64,000 bases of DNA from Rhodanobacter soli (GTDB lineage Bacteria > Pseudomonadota > Gammaproteobacteria > Xanthomonadales > Rhodanobacteraceae): NCBI RefSeq assembly GCF_040548735.1, contig NZ_JBEPSD010000001.1, positions 1,426,001 through 1,490,000 on the forward strand, given 5' to 3'. A program made the translations under genes and the position numbers. Shown here piece by piece: positions 54,161 to 63,373 of the stretch (position 1 is the first letter of the stretch; each line of letters begins with the position of its first letter). The notes below the pieces were generated by a model, which was given only the letters and a program-made list of their open reading frames with translations, did no database searches and was not told where the DNA came from.

Positions 54161-56812
54161 ATGCAAATGACTACCACCGCGGACTCTCCTGCCCGCCAAC
54201 GCGCCCCCTGGTGGTTCAACCTGGCCGGCCAGTTGCTGCAGCCATGGGTGCGCATCCGCCGCGACCCGGCGGAACCCACCTCCCTGCTGCAGGCCGGCGT
54301 GCCGGTCTGCTACGTGATCGAGCGCGACGGCTTTTCCGACGCGTTGATCCTGCAGCGCGCCTGTCGCGAAGCCGGCCTGCCCAACCCGATGCAGCCGCTG
54401 GCCGGTACCCGCCGGCGGCGTTCGGTGTTCGCGCTGGCCCGGCGTGACGGCAGGCTGCTCGGCCGCAACCGCAAGCGCAACCCGAATGAACCGATGCGGC
54501 AACTGGTGCACTCGCTGGAAGGCATGCCCGAGCGCGACATCCAGATCGTGCCGGTGTCGATCTACGTGGGCCGCGCACCGAGTCGCGACAGCGGCTGGTT
54601 CCGCGTGCTGTTCTCGGAAAACTGGGTGATGGTGGGCCGCTTCCGCCGGATGCTGGCGCTACTGTTGAACGGACGCGACACGGTGGTGCATTTCTCCACG
54701 CCGGTGTCGCTGCGGCAGACGCTGGACGAATCCGGCGGGATCACCCCGGAACGCTTCGCACGCAAGGTGGCGCGGGTGCTGCGCACCCACTTCCACCGCA
54801 TCCGCGCCGCGGTGATCGGACCCGACCTGTCGCACAAGCGCACCGTGGTCGATGCGGTGCTGAATGCCGAGCCGGTGCGCGCGGCGATCGCCGCCAGTGC
54901 GGCCAAGGAAAAGATCAGCCACGCCAAGGCCTGGCGCAAGGCGCACCAGCTGGCGCTGGAGATCGCCGCCGACTACTCGCACCCGGTGGTGCGCTCGGCC
55001 TCGTTCCTGCTCGGCAACTTCTGGAACAAGCTGTACGACGGCATCTCGATGCACCACTTCGACAAGGCCCGCGCCGCCGCGCCCGGCCATGAAGTGATCT
55101 ACGTGCCCTGCCACCGCAGCCACGCCGACTACCTGCTGATGAGCTACCAGCTGCACGTGTCCGGCGTGGTGGTGCCGCACATCGCGGCGGGCGTGAACCT
55201 CAACCTGCCGGTGATCGGGCCGATCCTGCGCCGCGGCGGCGCGTTCTTCCTGCGCCGCAGCTTCAAGGGCAACGCGCTGTACTCGGTGGTGTTCAACGAG
55301 TACGTGGCGCAGCTGATCGACCGCGGCGTGCCGATGGAGTACTTCATCGAAGGCGGCCGCTCGCGCACCGGCCGCCTGCTGGCGCCGCGTGCCGGCATGC
55401 TGGCGATGACGGTGCGCGCGTTCCTGCGCGCGCCGCGCCGGCCGGTGCTGTTCCAGCCGGTCTACATCGGCTACGAGAAGCTGATGGAGGGCGCCTCGTA
55501 TGCGGGCGAACTCAGCGGGCAGCCGAAGGAGAAGGAATCCCTGATCGGCCTGGTGCGCGGCCTGAAGGTGCTGCGCCAGCGCTACGGCCACGTGGCGCTG
55601 AACTTCGGCGAGCCGATCGAGCTGACCCCGCTGCTGGATGCGGCCAGCGACGACTGGCGCGCCGCCGGCGCGGATCCCGAGGCGAAGCCGGAATGGCTGG
55701 GCGCGGTCACCGACCGCCTCGCCGAGCAGATCCAGATCAACATCAACCGCGCCGCCGACGTCAACCCGATCAACCTGCTGGCGCTGGCCCTGCTGGCCAC
55801 GCCGAAGCACGCGATGGCCGAAAGCGACCTGCTGACCCAGCTCGAGCTGAGCAAGACGATGCTGGAGGAGCTGCCGTATTCCGACCGGGTCACGCTGACG
55901 CCGATGAACCCGGCCGCGATCATCGCCTACGGCGAGCAGATGGGCTGGATCCAGCGCGTGCAGCACCCGCTGGGCGACGTGCTCACCGCCACCGGCGAGC
56001 GCGCGGTGCTGCTCAGCTACTTCCGCAACAACGTGCTGCACCTCACCGCCACCGCCGCCTGGGTGTCGTGCTGCTTCCTCAACAACCGCCGCATGTCGCG
56101 CTCCTCGATCCTGCGGCTGGGCCGGATCATTTACCCGTTCATCCAGGGCGAACTGTTCCTGTCGTGGGACACCGACGGTTTCGCCGCGCAACTGCAGGCC
56201 ACCATCGACTTCTTCGTGCGCCGCGGCCTGCTCGAATCCTCCAACGACGGCCGCGTGCTGGAGCGCAGCCCCGGCCAGGACGACGGCGCCTTCCAGCTCA
56301 AGGTGATCGCGCGCAGCCTGATCCAGGCGTTCGAGCGCTACTACATCACCATCGCCGCGCTGGCCAAGAACGGCCCGCACACGATGACCGGCGCCGAGCT
56401 CGAGAACGCGTGCACGCTCACCGCGCAGCGGCTCTCCCTGCTCAACGAACTGTCCGCGCCGGAGTTCTTCGACAAGGCGCTGTTCCGCGGATTCATCCAG
56501 AAGCTGCGCGAGCGCCGCATCGTGTGGACCGACGATGCCGGCAAGCTCGACTACGACAGCGCGCTGGAGGGGATGGTGCGCGACGCGCGGGTGATCCTGT
56601 CGCGCGAGGTGCGCCATTCGATCCTGAAGATCACTCCCGGCGGCAACGACAAGGAAGCGGGCGCGAACGAAATCCACGAAGACCCCGCCACGCCCGACCA
56701 CGTCCCCGCCGACAGCGACGACGCCGCACTGCACGAACGCCACGTCGCCGCCGAACATCAGTTGCACCAGCATCCGGCCGCATCGGACGGCGCCGCCAAG
56801 ACCCCCGACTGA
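54161..56812 (+). CDS. plsB: Glycerol-3-phosphate 1-O-acyltransferase PlsB
   Basis: 883-residue inner-membrane enzyme that makes lysophosphatidate from glycerol-3-phosphate and acyl-ACP/CoA. The catalytic HX4D block is VPCHRSHADYLL (about 314-325), block II is GAFFLRRSFKGN, block III IEGGRSRTGRL (about 396-406), and block IV VLFQPVYIGYEKL. Length matches E. coli PlsB plus an acidic, His/Asp-rich tail of about 50 residues. ATG 54161 (or ATG 54167). Its substrate comes from GpsA, encoded at 20165. Confidence 0.96.
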   Translation: MQMTTTADSPARQRAPWWFNLAGQLLQPWVRIRRDPAEPTSLLQAGVPVCYVIERDGFSDALILQRACREAGLPNPMQPLAGTRRRRSVFALARRDGRLLGRNRKRNPNEPMRQLVHSLEGMPERDIQIVPVSIYVGRAPSRDSGWFRVLFSENWVMVGRFRRMLALLLNGRDTVVHFSTPVSLRQTLDESGGITPERFARKVARVLRTHFHRIRAAVIGPDLSHKRTVVDAVLNAEPVRAAIAASAAKEKISHAKAWRKAHQLALEIAADYSHPVVRSASFLLGNFWNKLYDGISMHHFDKARAAAPGHEVIYVPCHRSHADYLLMSYQLHVSGVVVPHIAAGVNLNLPVIGPILRRGGAFFLRRSFKGNALYSVVFNEYVAQLIDRGVPMEYFIEGGRSRTGRLLAPRAGMLAMTVRAFLRAPRRPVLFQPVYIGYEKLMEGASYAGELSGQPKEKESLIGLVRGLKVLRQRYGHVALNFGEPIELTPLLDAASDDWRAAGADPEAKPEWLGAVTDRLAEQIQININRAADVNPINLLALALLATPKHAMAESDLLTQLELSKTMLEELPYSDRVTLTPMNPAAIIAYGEQMGWIQRVQHPLGDVLTATGERAVLLSYFRNNVLHLTATAAWVSCCFLNNRRMSRSSILRLGRIIYPFIQGELFLSWDTDGFAAQLQATIDFFVRRGLLESSNDGRVLERSPGQDDGAFQLKVIARSLIQAFERYYITIAALAKNGPHTMTGAELENACTLTAQRLSLLNELSAPEFFDKALFRGFIQKLRERRIVWTDDAGKLDYDSALEGMVRDARVILSREVRHSILKITPGGNDKEAGANEIHEDPATPDHVPADSDDAALHERHVAAEHQLHQHPAASDGAAKTPD

Positions 56813-56847
56813 CCCGGCTCGCCGGACCCATCCTGTAGCATGCGCCC

Positions 56848-57618
56848 ATGAACAACGAGCAGCCCAAGACCATCCCGGCCCCAGTCACCCACTTCGGCTT
56901 CCGCGACGTGCCGGTGGGCGACAAGCAGAAGCTGGTCGGCCAGGTATTCACCTCGGTCGCGCGCAGCTACGACCTGATGAACGACCTGATGTCGTTCGGC
57001 ATCCACCGGCTGTGGAAGCGCCACTTCGTGGCGGTCAGCGGCGTGCGCCGCGGCGACCGCGTGCTGGACCTGGCCGGCGGCACCGGCGACATCGCCGCGC
57101 TGATGAAACCGGTGGTCGGCGACGAGGGCGAGGTGGTGGTCGGCGACATCAACGCGGCGATGCTCGGCGTCGGCCGCGACCGCCTCACCGACCGCGGCCT
57201 GGTCTCCGGCCTGCGCTGGGCCCAGCTCAACGCCGAGGCGTTGCCGTTCCCGGACAACAGCTTCGACGCGGTGACCATGGCGTTCGGCCTGCGCAACGTC
57301 ACCGACAAGGACAAGGCCCTGGCCGACATCTGCCGCGTGCTGAAGCCCGGCGGCCGCGCGCTGGTGCTGGAGTTCTCGAAAGTGCAGAACGAACTGTTCG
57401 GCAAGCTCTACGACTTCCACTCGTTCAAGGTGTTGCCGAAGCTGGGCCAGTTGTTCGCCGGCGACGCCGGCAGCTACCAGTACCTGGCCGAGTCGATCCG
57501 CAAGCATCCCGATCAAGAAACCCTGAAAGGTATGATGGAACGCGCCGGCTTCGGCCGCGTCGAGGTGCGCAACCTCACCAACGGCGTCGTGGCGATCCAT
57601 CGCGCGTACAAGTTCTAG
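56848..57618 (+). CDS. ubiE: Ubiquinone/menaquinone biosynthesis C-methyltransferase UbiE
   Basis: 256-residue SAM-dependent enzyme, adding the C-methyl group in quinone synthesis. Motif I is [14 protein letters not shown] (about 72-85); the UbiE/COQ5 signatures [18 protein letters not shown] and [20 protein letters not shown] are both present, as is [20 protein letters not shown] 56848. It begins 35 nt after plsB. Confidence 0.97.
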   Translation: MNNEQPKTIPAPVTHFGFRDVPVGDKQKLVGQVFTSVARSYDLMNDLMSFGIHRLWKRHFVAVSGVRRGDRVLDLAGGTGDIAALMKPVVGDEGEVVVGDINAAMLGVGRDRLTDRGLVSGLRWAQLNAEALPFPDNSFDAVTMAFGLRNVTDKDKALADICRVLKPGGRALVLEFSKVQNELFGKLYDFHSFKVLPKLGQLFAGDAGSYQYLAESIRKHPDQETLKGMMERAGFGRVEVRNLTNGVVAIHRAYKF

Positions 57619-57658
57619 CGTTCCGCCGGCACCCGGCCGAGTCGTCATTGCCACCGCC

Positions 57659-57672
57659 CTGATCCAGATCAG
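57659..57672. promoter_or_regulatory. FNR/DNR-like palindrome upstream of the DUF2249 gene
   Basis: CTGATCCAGATCAG is a perfect palindrome and matches the FNR/DNR consensus TTGAT-N4-ATCAA at 8 of its 10 defined bases. Its centre is about 63 bp before ATG 57729, a workable activator position. CRP-type sites are similar, so the regulator is not certain. Confidence 0.55.
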
Positions 57673-57728
57673 TGGCCGGCCGCACGGCGCGGCGTATGTT
57701 TGGGCTCCCTTTCCCGCGAGCCCGCACC

Positions 57729-57995
57729 ATGTCCATCGATATCGCTTCCGAACAGAACGTGCACCTCTTCGACGCGCGCGGCGTGGCGAGGCGTTTCCGC
57801 CACTCGGCCATCTTCGGGGCGATCGGCGTGCTGCGCTCGGGCGAGACGATGCGCTTCGTCAACGACCATGATCCGATCCCGCTGATCGCCCAGTTGCGCG
57901 AGCGCCTCGGCGACCACCTCACGGTGACCTATCGCCAGCGCGATGCCGACGCGGTGGTGATCGACTTCGGCATCACCGGCCTGCCGGTCGAGTGA
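57729..57995 (+). CDS. DUF2249 domain protein
   Basis: 88 residues. The fold-defining pattern is HLFDARGVARRFRHSAIFGA, then MRFVNDHDPIPLIAQLRERL and a final strand VVIDFGITGL, typical of DUF2249 (TusA-like fold). Family members cluster with nitric-oxide and denitrification genes. ATG 57729 is chosen over an open upstream stretch that overlaps the regulator box. The FmdE-like gene follows after 13 nt, so they form an operon. Confidence 0.83.
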   Translation: MSIDIASEQNVHLFDARGVARRFRHSAIFGAIGVLRSGETMRFVNDHDPIPLIAQLRERLGDHLTVTYRQRDADAVVIDFGITGLPVE

Positions 57996-58008
57996 GCGGC
58001 CCTGGCGC

Positions 58009-58623
58009 ATGAATTACCCCGCGTTCTACGACCAGGCGCCGCGCATCCGCATGCGCGATCCGCTGGCGGCCTTCCTCGGCGCCGCCGAAAACGGCTTGCT
58101 GGAATATTCCTACCTTGATGCGGTACGCCTGGCCGGACATTCCTGTCCTACCGTGGCCGGCGCCTGGCTGATGGCGCGCACGGCGCTGCGCGCGCTGTAT
58201 CCGGACGAGCCGGCCGAGCGCGGTGGCGTCGCGGTGCGCATGCCGGCCGCCGAAGACGAAGGCGTCACCGGCGTCATCGCCCAGGTACTGACCCTGGTCA
58301 CCGGCGCCGCGGCCGGCAACGGCTTCCACGGCATCGGCGGCCGCTTCGTACGGCAGTCGCTGTTGGGTTTCTCGACTTCCTCGGGTGCCGGCGCGGTGCA
58401 GTTCAGGCGCCGCGACAACGGCGCTGCCGTGGCGGTGGAACTGGACCTGGCCACGGTGCCGGCGGCGCCGAACCTGCGCGAACTGATGGTCGGCGCACTC
58501 CACCCCGCCGCCACGGCGGAGCAGCGCGCGGCCTTCGCGCAGGCCTGGCAGGGTCGCGTGCAACGCCTGCTGCTGGACCATGCCGACGACCCGCAGGTGC
58601 TGCAGCTCACCCGGCTGAACTGA
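58009..58623 (+). CDS. FmdE-like protein
   Basis: 204 residues, soluble. The N-terminal part has EYSYLDAVRLAGHSCPTVAG and WLMARTALRALYPDEPAERG, the Gly-His-x-Cys-Pro pattern of the FmdE domain, whose His/Cys bind metal in relatives. The C-terminal half (AVELDLATVPAAPNLRELMV) is less clear and carries no zinc finger. FmdE was named from archaeal formylmethanofuran dehydrogenase operons, but in bacteria its role is mostly unknown. It is co-transcribed with the DUF2249 gene behind an FNR-like box, so low-oxygen or nitrogen-oxide metabolism is a reasonable guess. Confidence 0.75.
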   Translation: MNYPAFYDQAPRIRMRDPLAAFLGAAENGLLEYSYLDAVRLAGHSCPTVAGAWLMARTALRALYPDEPAERGGVAVRMPAAEDEGVTGVIAQVLTLVTGAAAGNGFHGIGGRFVRQSLLGFSTSSGAGAVQFRRRDNGAAVAVELDLATVPAAPNLRELMVGALHPAATAEQRAAFAQAWQGRVQRLLLDHADDPQVLQLTRLN

Positions 58624-58630
58624 TCACCGT

Positions 58631-58930
58631 TCAAGCGTCGATGATCAGCAGGGTTCCGTGGCTGTCCGGCCGAACCGCGTGGGATACGCCAGCCGACACC
58701 ATGTAGAGCTGGCCCGCACTCACCGTGACTGCCTCGCCCGCCACGTTCAGGTGCATTTCGCCGTCGAGCACCAGCAGGCCCTCGGCGTACGCATGCACTT
58801 CGTCCGGATAGGCTTGCGCATCCATGCGCATCAGCTTGAGGCTGGCGTCGCCGACGCGCGCCAGCCGCTTCGACCGCCAGGCCTGTTCCAATTGCGCAGC
58901 CTGCCGCGCCAAGTCGAAAAGACGATCCAT
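58631..58930 (-). CDS. Cupin domain protein
   Basis: 99 residues, one small beta-barrel. The cupin-like run is DEVHAYAEGLLVLDGEMHLN, then VSAGQLYMVSAGVSHAV, where Glu/His of motif 1 and the final His of motif 2 could bind metal. ATG 58930 is favoured by GAGGA 7 nt upstream over ATG 58933. Its start overlaps or abuts the end of the DMT exporter gene, so it is probably in the same transcript. Substrate unknown. Confidence 0.78.
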   Translation of the reverse strand: MDRLFDLARQAAQLEQAWRSKRLARVGDASLKLMRMDAQAYPDEVHAYAEGLLVLDGEMHLNVAGEAVTVSAGQLYMVSAGVSHAVRPDSHGTLLIIDA

Positions 58931-58940
58931 CATGCGTTCC

Positions 58941-59870
58941 TCAGCATCGTTCGCACGCCTCGACCGGCTTGACCGGAACGATCGCTGCCGGCGCGGCACG
59001 ACGCCGCGCGTTCGCCAGCACCACCCCGCCGACGGTGATCGCGCCGCCGACCAGGATCAGCGCGTTCGGCACCTCGTGCAGCCACAGCCAGCCGATCAGC
59101 AGCGCGATCGGCGGCGACAGGTAGATGAAGCTGCTGACCCGCGACGCCGAGGCGCGGTTCACCGCCATGTTCCAGGCGAGGTAGCCGATGAAGGTGGGTG
59201 CGATGCCCAGCCACAGCAGCGCGCCGATGTGCGGCCACGATGCCGCTGCCAGTGCCTGCGGCAAATGCCAGCCGAACGGCAACGTGCCGAGCGTGCCGGC
59301 GAACATCGCAAACGCGGTGACGCCGACCATGCTGCTGCGCGCGAACAGGGCCTTCTGGCCCACGAAAAAGATCGCCGAGACGGCCACGCAGACCAGCACC
59401 AGCAAGGCATGTGGATCGACCTCCACCCGCTGGCCGCTGGCCAGCACCACCAGCACCGTGCCGATCAGCGCCACCGCCAGCCCGATCCAGGTACGCAGCG
59501 TCAGCCGCTCGCGCAACCAGAACGCCGACACCGCCGCGGTGGCGGCCGGCACCAGCGAGATCAGGATCGAGGCGGTGCCGCTGGCGATCCGCGTCTCGGC
59601 GTAATTCAGGCACAGGTGATAGACGGAGAGGCCGAGCACGCCGAGCAGCGCCAGCTGCGGCCAGTCGCGCCGCGCCGGCAACGGCACGCGCTTCACCAGC
59701 AGCAACGCGGCGAAGCACAGCGAGCCGATCAGCAGCCGCGCGAACGCGACCTCGCCGGGGGTGAACGCGGGCAGGGCATAGGCGATCGCGGCGTAGGCCG
59801 ACGACCAGGTCAGCAGGGCAATCGCGATGGCGAGCAGGGCGCGGCCATCGAGACGTTCAACGGTATCCAT
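58941..59870 (-). CDS. EamA/DMT family transporter
   Basis: 309 residues with ten predicted helices in two EamA halves. The first begins LLAIAIALLTWSSAYAAIAY and includes YHLCLNYAETRIASGTASIL; the second includes FIGYLAWNMAVNRASASRVS, then FIYLSPPIALLIGWLWLHE, classic for drug/metabolite exporters of the RhaT/YdcZ type. Start ATG 59870. It is divergent from the Lrp-type regulator 124 bp away, which often controls such amino-acid exporters. Confidence 0.9.
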   Translation of the reverse strand: MDTVERLDGRALLAIAIALLTWSSAYAAIAYALPAFTPGEVAFARLLIGSLCFAALLLVKRVPLPARRDWPQLALLGVLGLSVYHLCLNYAETRIASGTASILISLVPAATAAVSAFWLRERLTLRTWIGLAVALIGTVLVVLASGQRVEVDPHALLVLVCVAVSAIFFVGQKALFARSSMVGVTAFAMFAGTLGTLPFGWHLPQALAAASWPHIGALLWLGIAPTFIGYLAWNMAVNRASASRVSSFIYLSPPIALLIGWLWLHEVPNALILVGGAITVGGVVLANARRRAAPAAIVPVKPVEACERC

Positions 59871-59994
59871 GGGGACGGATTCCAGAGCGGGGAAGTGCGC
59901 ATCCTAGTCTTGCCGGTCGCGCCGCGGAATAATGCACCGGATCGTTTTCACCATGTTTCGCCAACGATCGAAACAATCGACGAGGTATTCCGCC

Positions 59995-60504
59995 ATGGAA
60001 TCGAAAGTCATGGAGTCAAAGCCGGAACTGGACGGCAAGGATTGGCAGTTGCTGGAGGCGCTGCAACAGGATGCGCGCCTGGGCTACGCCGAACTGGGCC
60101 GCAAGGTGCGCCTGTCCGCGCCGGCGGTGGCCGAGCGGGTGAAGCGGCTGGAAGAAGCCGGCGTGATCAGCGGCTACCGCGCCACGGTCGACCCAAAGCG
60201 GCTGGGCTACGGTATCAGCGCGATGATCCGGCTGCGCTGCGACGGCATCACCTGCGCGCGCATCGGCGTCCTGGTGGAAGACATCCCCGAGGTACTCGAA
60301 TGCCGCCGCCTGGCCGGCGAGGATTCGGCCTTGCTGCATGTGGTGGCCATGTCGATCGGCCATCTCGAATCGGTGCTCGACCGCTTGCTGAAGACCGGCG
60401 CCAGCACCAGCACCACCACCCTGATCGTGCTGCAGACGCCGCACGAGAACCGCCCGCTGACCCGCGCGATGTGGAATGCTGCGCGCGCCATGTCGGACGA
60501 TTGA
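59995..60504 (+). CDS. Lrp/AsnC family transcriptional regulator
   Basis: 169 residues. The N-terminal winged helix is LDGKDWQLLEALQQDARLGY, then ELGRKVRLSAPAVAERVKRL, as in Lrp; a RAM/ACT-like effector domain follows (about 80-155: CRRLAGEDSALLHVVAMSIG). ATG 59995 has GAGG at good distance; ATG 60010 is possible. It is divergent from the EamA exporter gene, the probable target. Confidence 0.91.
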   Translation: MESKVMESKPELDGKDWQLLEALQQDARLGYAELGRKVRLSAPAVAERVKRLEEAGVISGYRATVDPKRLGYGISAMIRLRCDGITCARIGVLVEDIPEVLECRRLAGEDSALLHVVAMSIGHLESVLDRLLKTGASTSTTTLIVLQTPHENRPLTRAMWNAARAMSDD

Positions 60505-60529
60505 TCCCCGTTCCCCACCGACTGCTCCG

Positions 60530-62227
60530 ATGACCGACAACGACAAGTCCGACAAGAACAGGTTCCCGGATACGCCCGACGACGCGCCGCCCAACCCCGA
60601 GCGCCGGCGCCTGCTCGGCGGCATCGCGCTGGCCGGCGCCGCGCTCACCCTCGGCGGCTGCAAGCCGTTCGGCGAACGCTCGCCGGCACCCGCGGCCACC
60701 GACGCGGCGCTCGACGCGCTGTTGCGCCGGCACATCCGGCACGTGGTGGTGCTGTACGCCGAGAACCGCAGCTTCAACAACCTGTTCGCAGGCTTTCCCG
60801 GCCTGGCCCAGCCGCTGCAGGCGCTCGACTCGCCCGCCTACCGCCAGCGCGACCGCGATGGCCGCCTGCTGCAGTCGCTGCCACCGGTCTGGGGCGGGCT
60901 GGCGCCGCACGCGCAGGTGGTGGACGGCCGCCGCTACCAGCTCGACGAACACGCGATCACCGGCCTGCCGAACCGCCCGTTCGCGCTGCGTACGCCCGAC
61001 GGCGCAGCGCTGCCGCACGGCGTGATCACCCGCGACCTGGTGCACCGCTTCTACGAGAACCAGCTGCAGATCAACGGCGGCCGCAACGACGGCTTCGTCG
61101 CCTGGGGCAATACCGGCGCGATGGTGATGGGCCACTACGCCGATGGCGCCGCGAACCTGCGCCTGTGGCAGCTCGCCCGCCAGTACACCTTGTGCGACAA
61201 CTTCTTCATGGGCGCCTTCGGCGGCTCGTTCCTCAACCACCAGTACCTCGCCGCGGCGCAGCCGCCGTTCTATCCACATGCGGACCGCAGCCCGGCGAAA
61301 TTCCAGATCGCCGTGGTGGAAGGCGACGACCCCACCGGCATCCGTCCGAAGCTGGCCGAGGATTCGCCGGCCAGCGCGATGCAGGGCCGCGCGAAGTTCG
61401 CCGCGCGCGACGCGCTCACCCCCGACTTCTGGGCGGTCAACACGATGGGCCCGGCCTACGCGCCGGCGTTCGGCCACGACAAGCGCGACCCGCGCTTCGC
61501 CGATCCCGACAGCCCGAACACCCTGCCCGCGCAGACCCACCGCAGCATCGGCGACGCGCTGTCCGAGGCCGGCGTCGACTGGGCCTGGTACGCCGGCGGC
61601 TGGCAGCTGGCGCTGGACGGCCATGGCGATGGCGACCATCGCGCGTTCCCGGAAGTGCCGAACTTCCAGGTGCACCACCAGCCGTTCAACTACTTCCGCC
61701 AGTTCGCACCCGGCACGCCGGCGCGCCGGCAGCACCTGCGCGACGCCGGCGTCGGTGGCAGCGTCGACAGCAACCACTTCCTTGCCGCAGCGGCGGCCGG
61801 CACGCTCCCGCCGGTGACGTTCTACAAGCCGCAGGGCGATCTCAACATGCACGCCGGCTATTCCAGCGTGGACGCCGGCGACCGGCACCTGGCGCAGGTG
61901 GTCGAAGCGCTGCAGGCCAGCCCGCTGTGGCCGAACATGCTGGTGGTGATCACCGTCGACGAGAACGGCGGCTGGTGGGACCACGTGGCGCCACCGAAGG
62001 GCGACCGCTGGGGGCCGGGCACACGCATCCCCGCGCTGGTGGTGTCGCCGTTCGCGAAAAAAGGTCACGTCGACCACACCATCTACGACACCGGTTCGAT
62101 CCTGCGCTTCATCACCCGCCGCTTCGGCCTGCAGAAACTGGCCGGCCTCAAGCTGCGCGAGGAAGCGATGATCGCCGCCGGCGGCCCGCCACCGGGCGAC
62201 CTCACCGCCGCCCTGCAATTCGATTGA
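60530..62227 (+). CDS. Tat-exported phosphoesterase (acid phosphatase AcpA/phospholipase C family)
   Basis: 565 residues. The N-terminus has a twin-arginine type signal (PERRRLLGGIALAG, about 23-36) directly followed by a lipobox (TLGGC, Cys44), so it should be a folded, lipid-anchored envelope protein. The catalytic entry is VLYAENRSFNNLFAGFPG (the family ENRSFDH block), with further motifs GNTGAMVMGHY, GGSFLNHQYL and TVDENGGWWDHVAPP, which supply metal-binding Asp/Glu/His. ATG 60530. Substrates could be phospholipids or other phosphomonoesters. A REP-like hairpin follows the stop. Confidence 0.85.
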   Translation: MTDNDKSDKNRFPDTPDDAPPNPERRRLLGGIALAGAALTLGGCKPFGERSPAPAATDAALDALLRRHIRHVVVLYAENRSFNNLFAGFPGLAQPLQALDSPAYRQRDRDGRLLQSLPPVWGGLAPHAQVVDGRRYQLDEHAITGLPNRPFALRTPDGAALPHGVITRDLVHRFYENQLQINGGRNDGFVAWGNTGAMVMGHYADGAANLRLWQLARQYTLCDNFFMGAFGGSFLNHQYLAAAQPPFYPHADRSPAKFQIAVVEGDDPTGIRPKLAEDSPASAMQGRAKFAARDALTPDFWAVNTMGPAYAPAFGHDKRDPRFADPDSPNTLPAQTHRSIGDALSEAGVDWAWYAGGWQLALDGHGDGDHRAFPEVPNFQVHHQPFNYFRQFAPGTPARRQHLRDAGVGGSVDSNHFLAAAAAGTLPPVTFYKPQGDLNMHAGYSSVDAGDRHLAQVVEALQASPLWPNMLVVITVDENGGWWDHVAPPKGDRWGPGTRIPALVVSPFAKKGHVDHTIYDTGSILRFITRRFGLQKLAGLKLREEAMIAAGGPPPGDLTAALQFD

Positions 62228-62238
62228 CACGACAAACT

Positions 62239-62262
62239 CCCTCCCCTGCTTGCAGGGGAGGG
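62239..62262. repeat. Intergenic palindrome (REP-like)
   Basis: CCCTCCCCTG, loop CTTG, CAGGGGAGGG, then TTGGGGAGGGGTC. This CCCTCCCC-type hairpin is widespread between genes in Xanthomonadales. No T-run, so not a standard terminator. Confidence 0.55.
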
Positions 62263-62330
62263 TTGGGGAGGGGTCAAGCTCTCGCCGCCAAGTTCGCCCC
62301 TTCCGATAAATCCACACGAGGATGCCCGTG

Positions 62331-63284
62331 ATGCGCGAGATGTACCCCGAGATCGAGCCGTACCGCACCCACCGCATCGCCGTCGACGCGATCCATACCT
62401 TGCACGTGGAGGAATGCGGCAACCCCGCCGGCCTGCCGGTGGTGTTCCTGCATGGCGGACCGGGCGCCGGCCTCTCGGCCTACCACCGCCGCTTCTTCGA
62501 TCCGGCGCGCTACCGCATCGTGCTGTTCGACCAGCGCGGCGCCGGGCAGTCGACCCCGTTCGCCGAACTCACCGACAACACCACCTGGCACCTGGTCGCC
62601 GACATCGAGGCGATCCGCGAGCAACTCGGGATCGAGCGTTGGGTAGTGTTCGGCGGTTCCTGGGGCTCGACCCTGGCGCTGGCCTACGCGCAGACGCATG
62701 CCGAGCGCGTGCTCGGCCTGGTGCTGCGCGGCATCTTCCTGGGCCGGCCGCAGGAACTGCGCTGGTTCAACGAAGTGGACGGCGGCGCCTCGCAGATCTT
62801 CCCCGAGCGCTGGGCGCGCTTCCTCGCGTTCATTCCCGAGACCGAACGCGACTCGATGCTGGAGGCCTACTGGCGCCGCCTGACCAGCGACGACGAGGCG
62901 ACCCGGCTCGCCGCCGCACAGGCGTGGAGCGCGTGGGAAGGCGGCAGCACCACCTTGCTGCACGACCCCGACGCCGGCGGCGATTTCGAGGACCCGCACA
63001 AGGCAGTCAGCCTGGCCGTGATGGAGGCGCACTACTTCCGCCACGCGATCTTCCTGCAACCCGACCAGCTGCTGCGCAACATCGAGCGTATCCGCCACAT
63101 CCCCGCCACCATCGTGCACGGCCGCTACGACATCATCTGCCCGATGGCGAGCGCGTACGACCTCAGCCAGGCCTGGCCCGAAGCGCACCTGCACGTGGTG
63201 CTGGCCGGCCACAGCGCCACCGACCCGGCGATCGTCGACCAGCTGGTGGAGGCCACCGACCGGCTGGCGGACCGGTACTGCTGA
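62331..63284 (+). CDS. pip: Proline iminopeptidase
   Basis: 317-residue alpha/beta-hydrolase that removes N-terminal proline from peptides. Oxyanion HGGPGAGLS, nucleophile in FGGSWGSTLALAYA (Ser near 111), acid in HGRYDIICP and His in VLAGHSATD. It is the Xanthomonas-type bacterial Pip. ATG 62331 (MREMYPE) is chosen since GAGGA at 62317-62321 is well spaced; the in-frame ATG 62322 sits right on it. Confidence 0.94.
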   Translation: MREMYPEIEPYRTHRIAVDAIHTLHVEECGNPAGLPVVFLHGGPGAGLSAYHRRFFDPARYRIVLFDQRGAGQSTPFAELTDNTTWHLVADIEAIREQLGIERWVVFGGSWGSTLALAYAQTHAERVLGLVLRGIFLGRPQELRWFNEVDGGASQIFPERWARFLAFIPETERDSMLEAYWRRLTSDDEATRLAAAQAWSAWEGGSTTLLHDPDAGGDFEDPHKAVSLAVMEAHYFRHAIFLQPDQLLRNIERIRHIPATIVHGRYDIICPMASAYDLSQAWPEAHLHVVLAGHSATDPAIVDQLVEATDRLADRYC

Positions 63285-63373
63285 GCAGTCATCCATGAAT
63301 CGGGCGCAAGAACCGGATGGTCGCGGGGAAACACCGCGACCACACTGGACACCTGCCACTACCGGAGCCGCCC

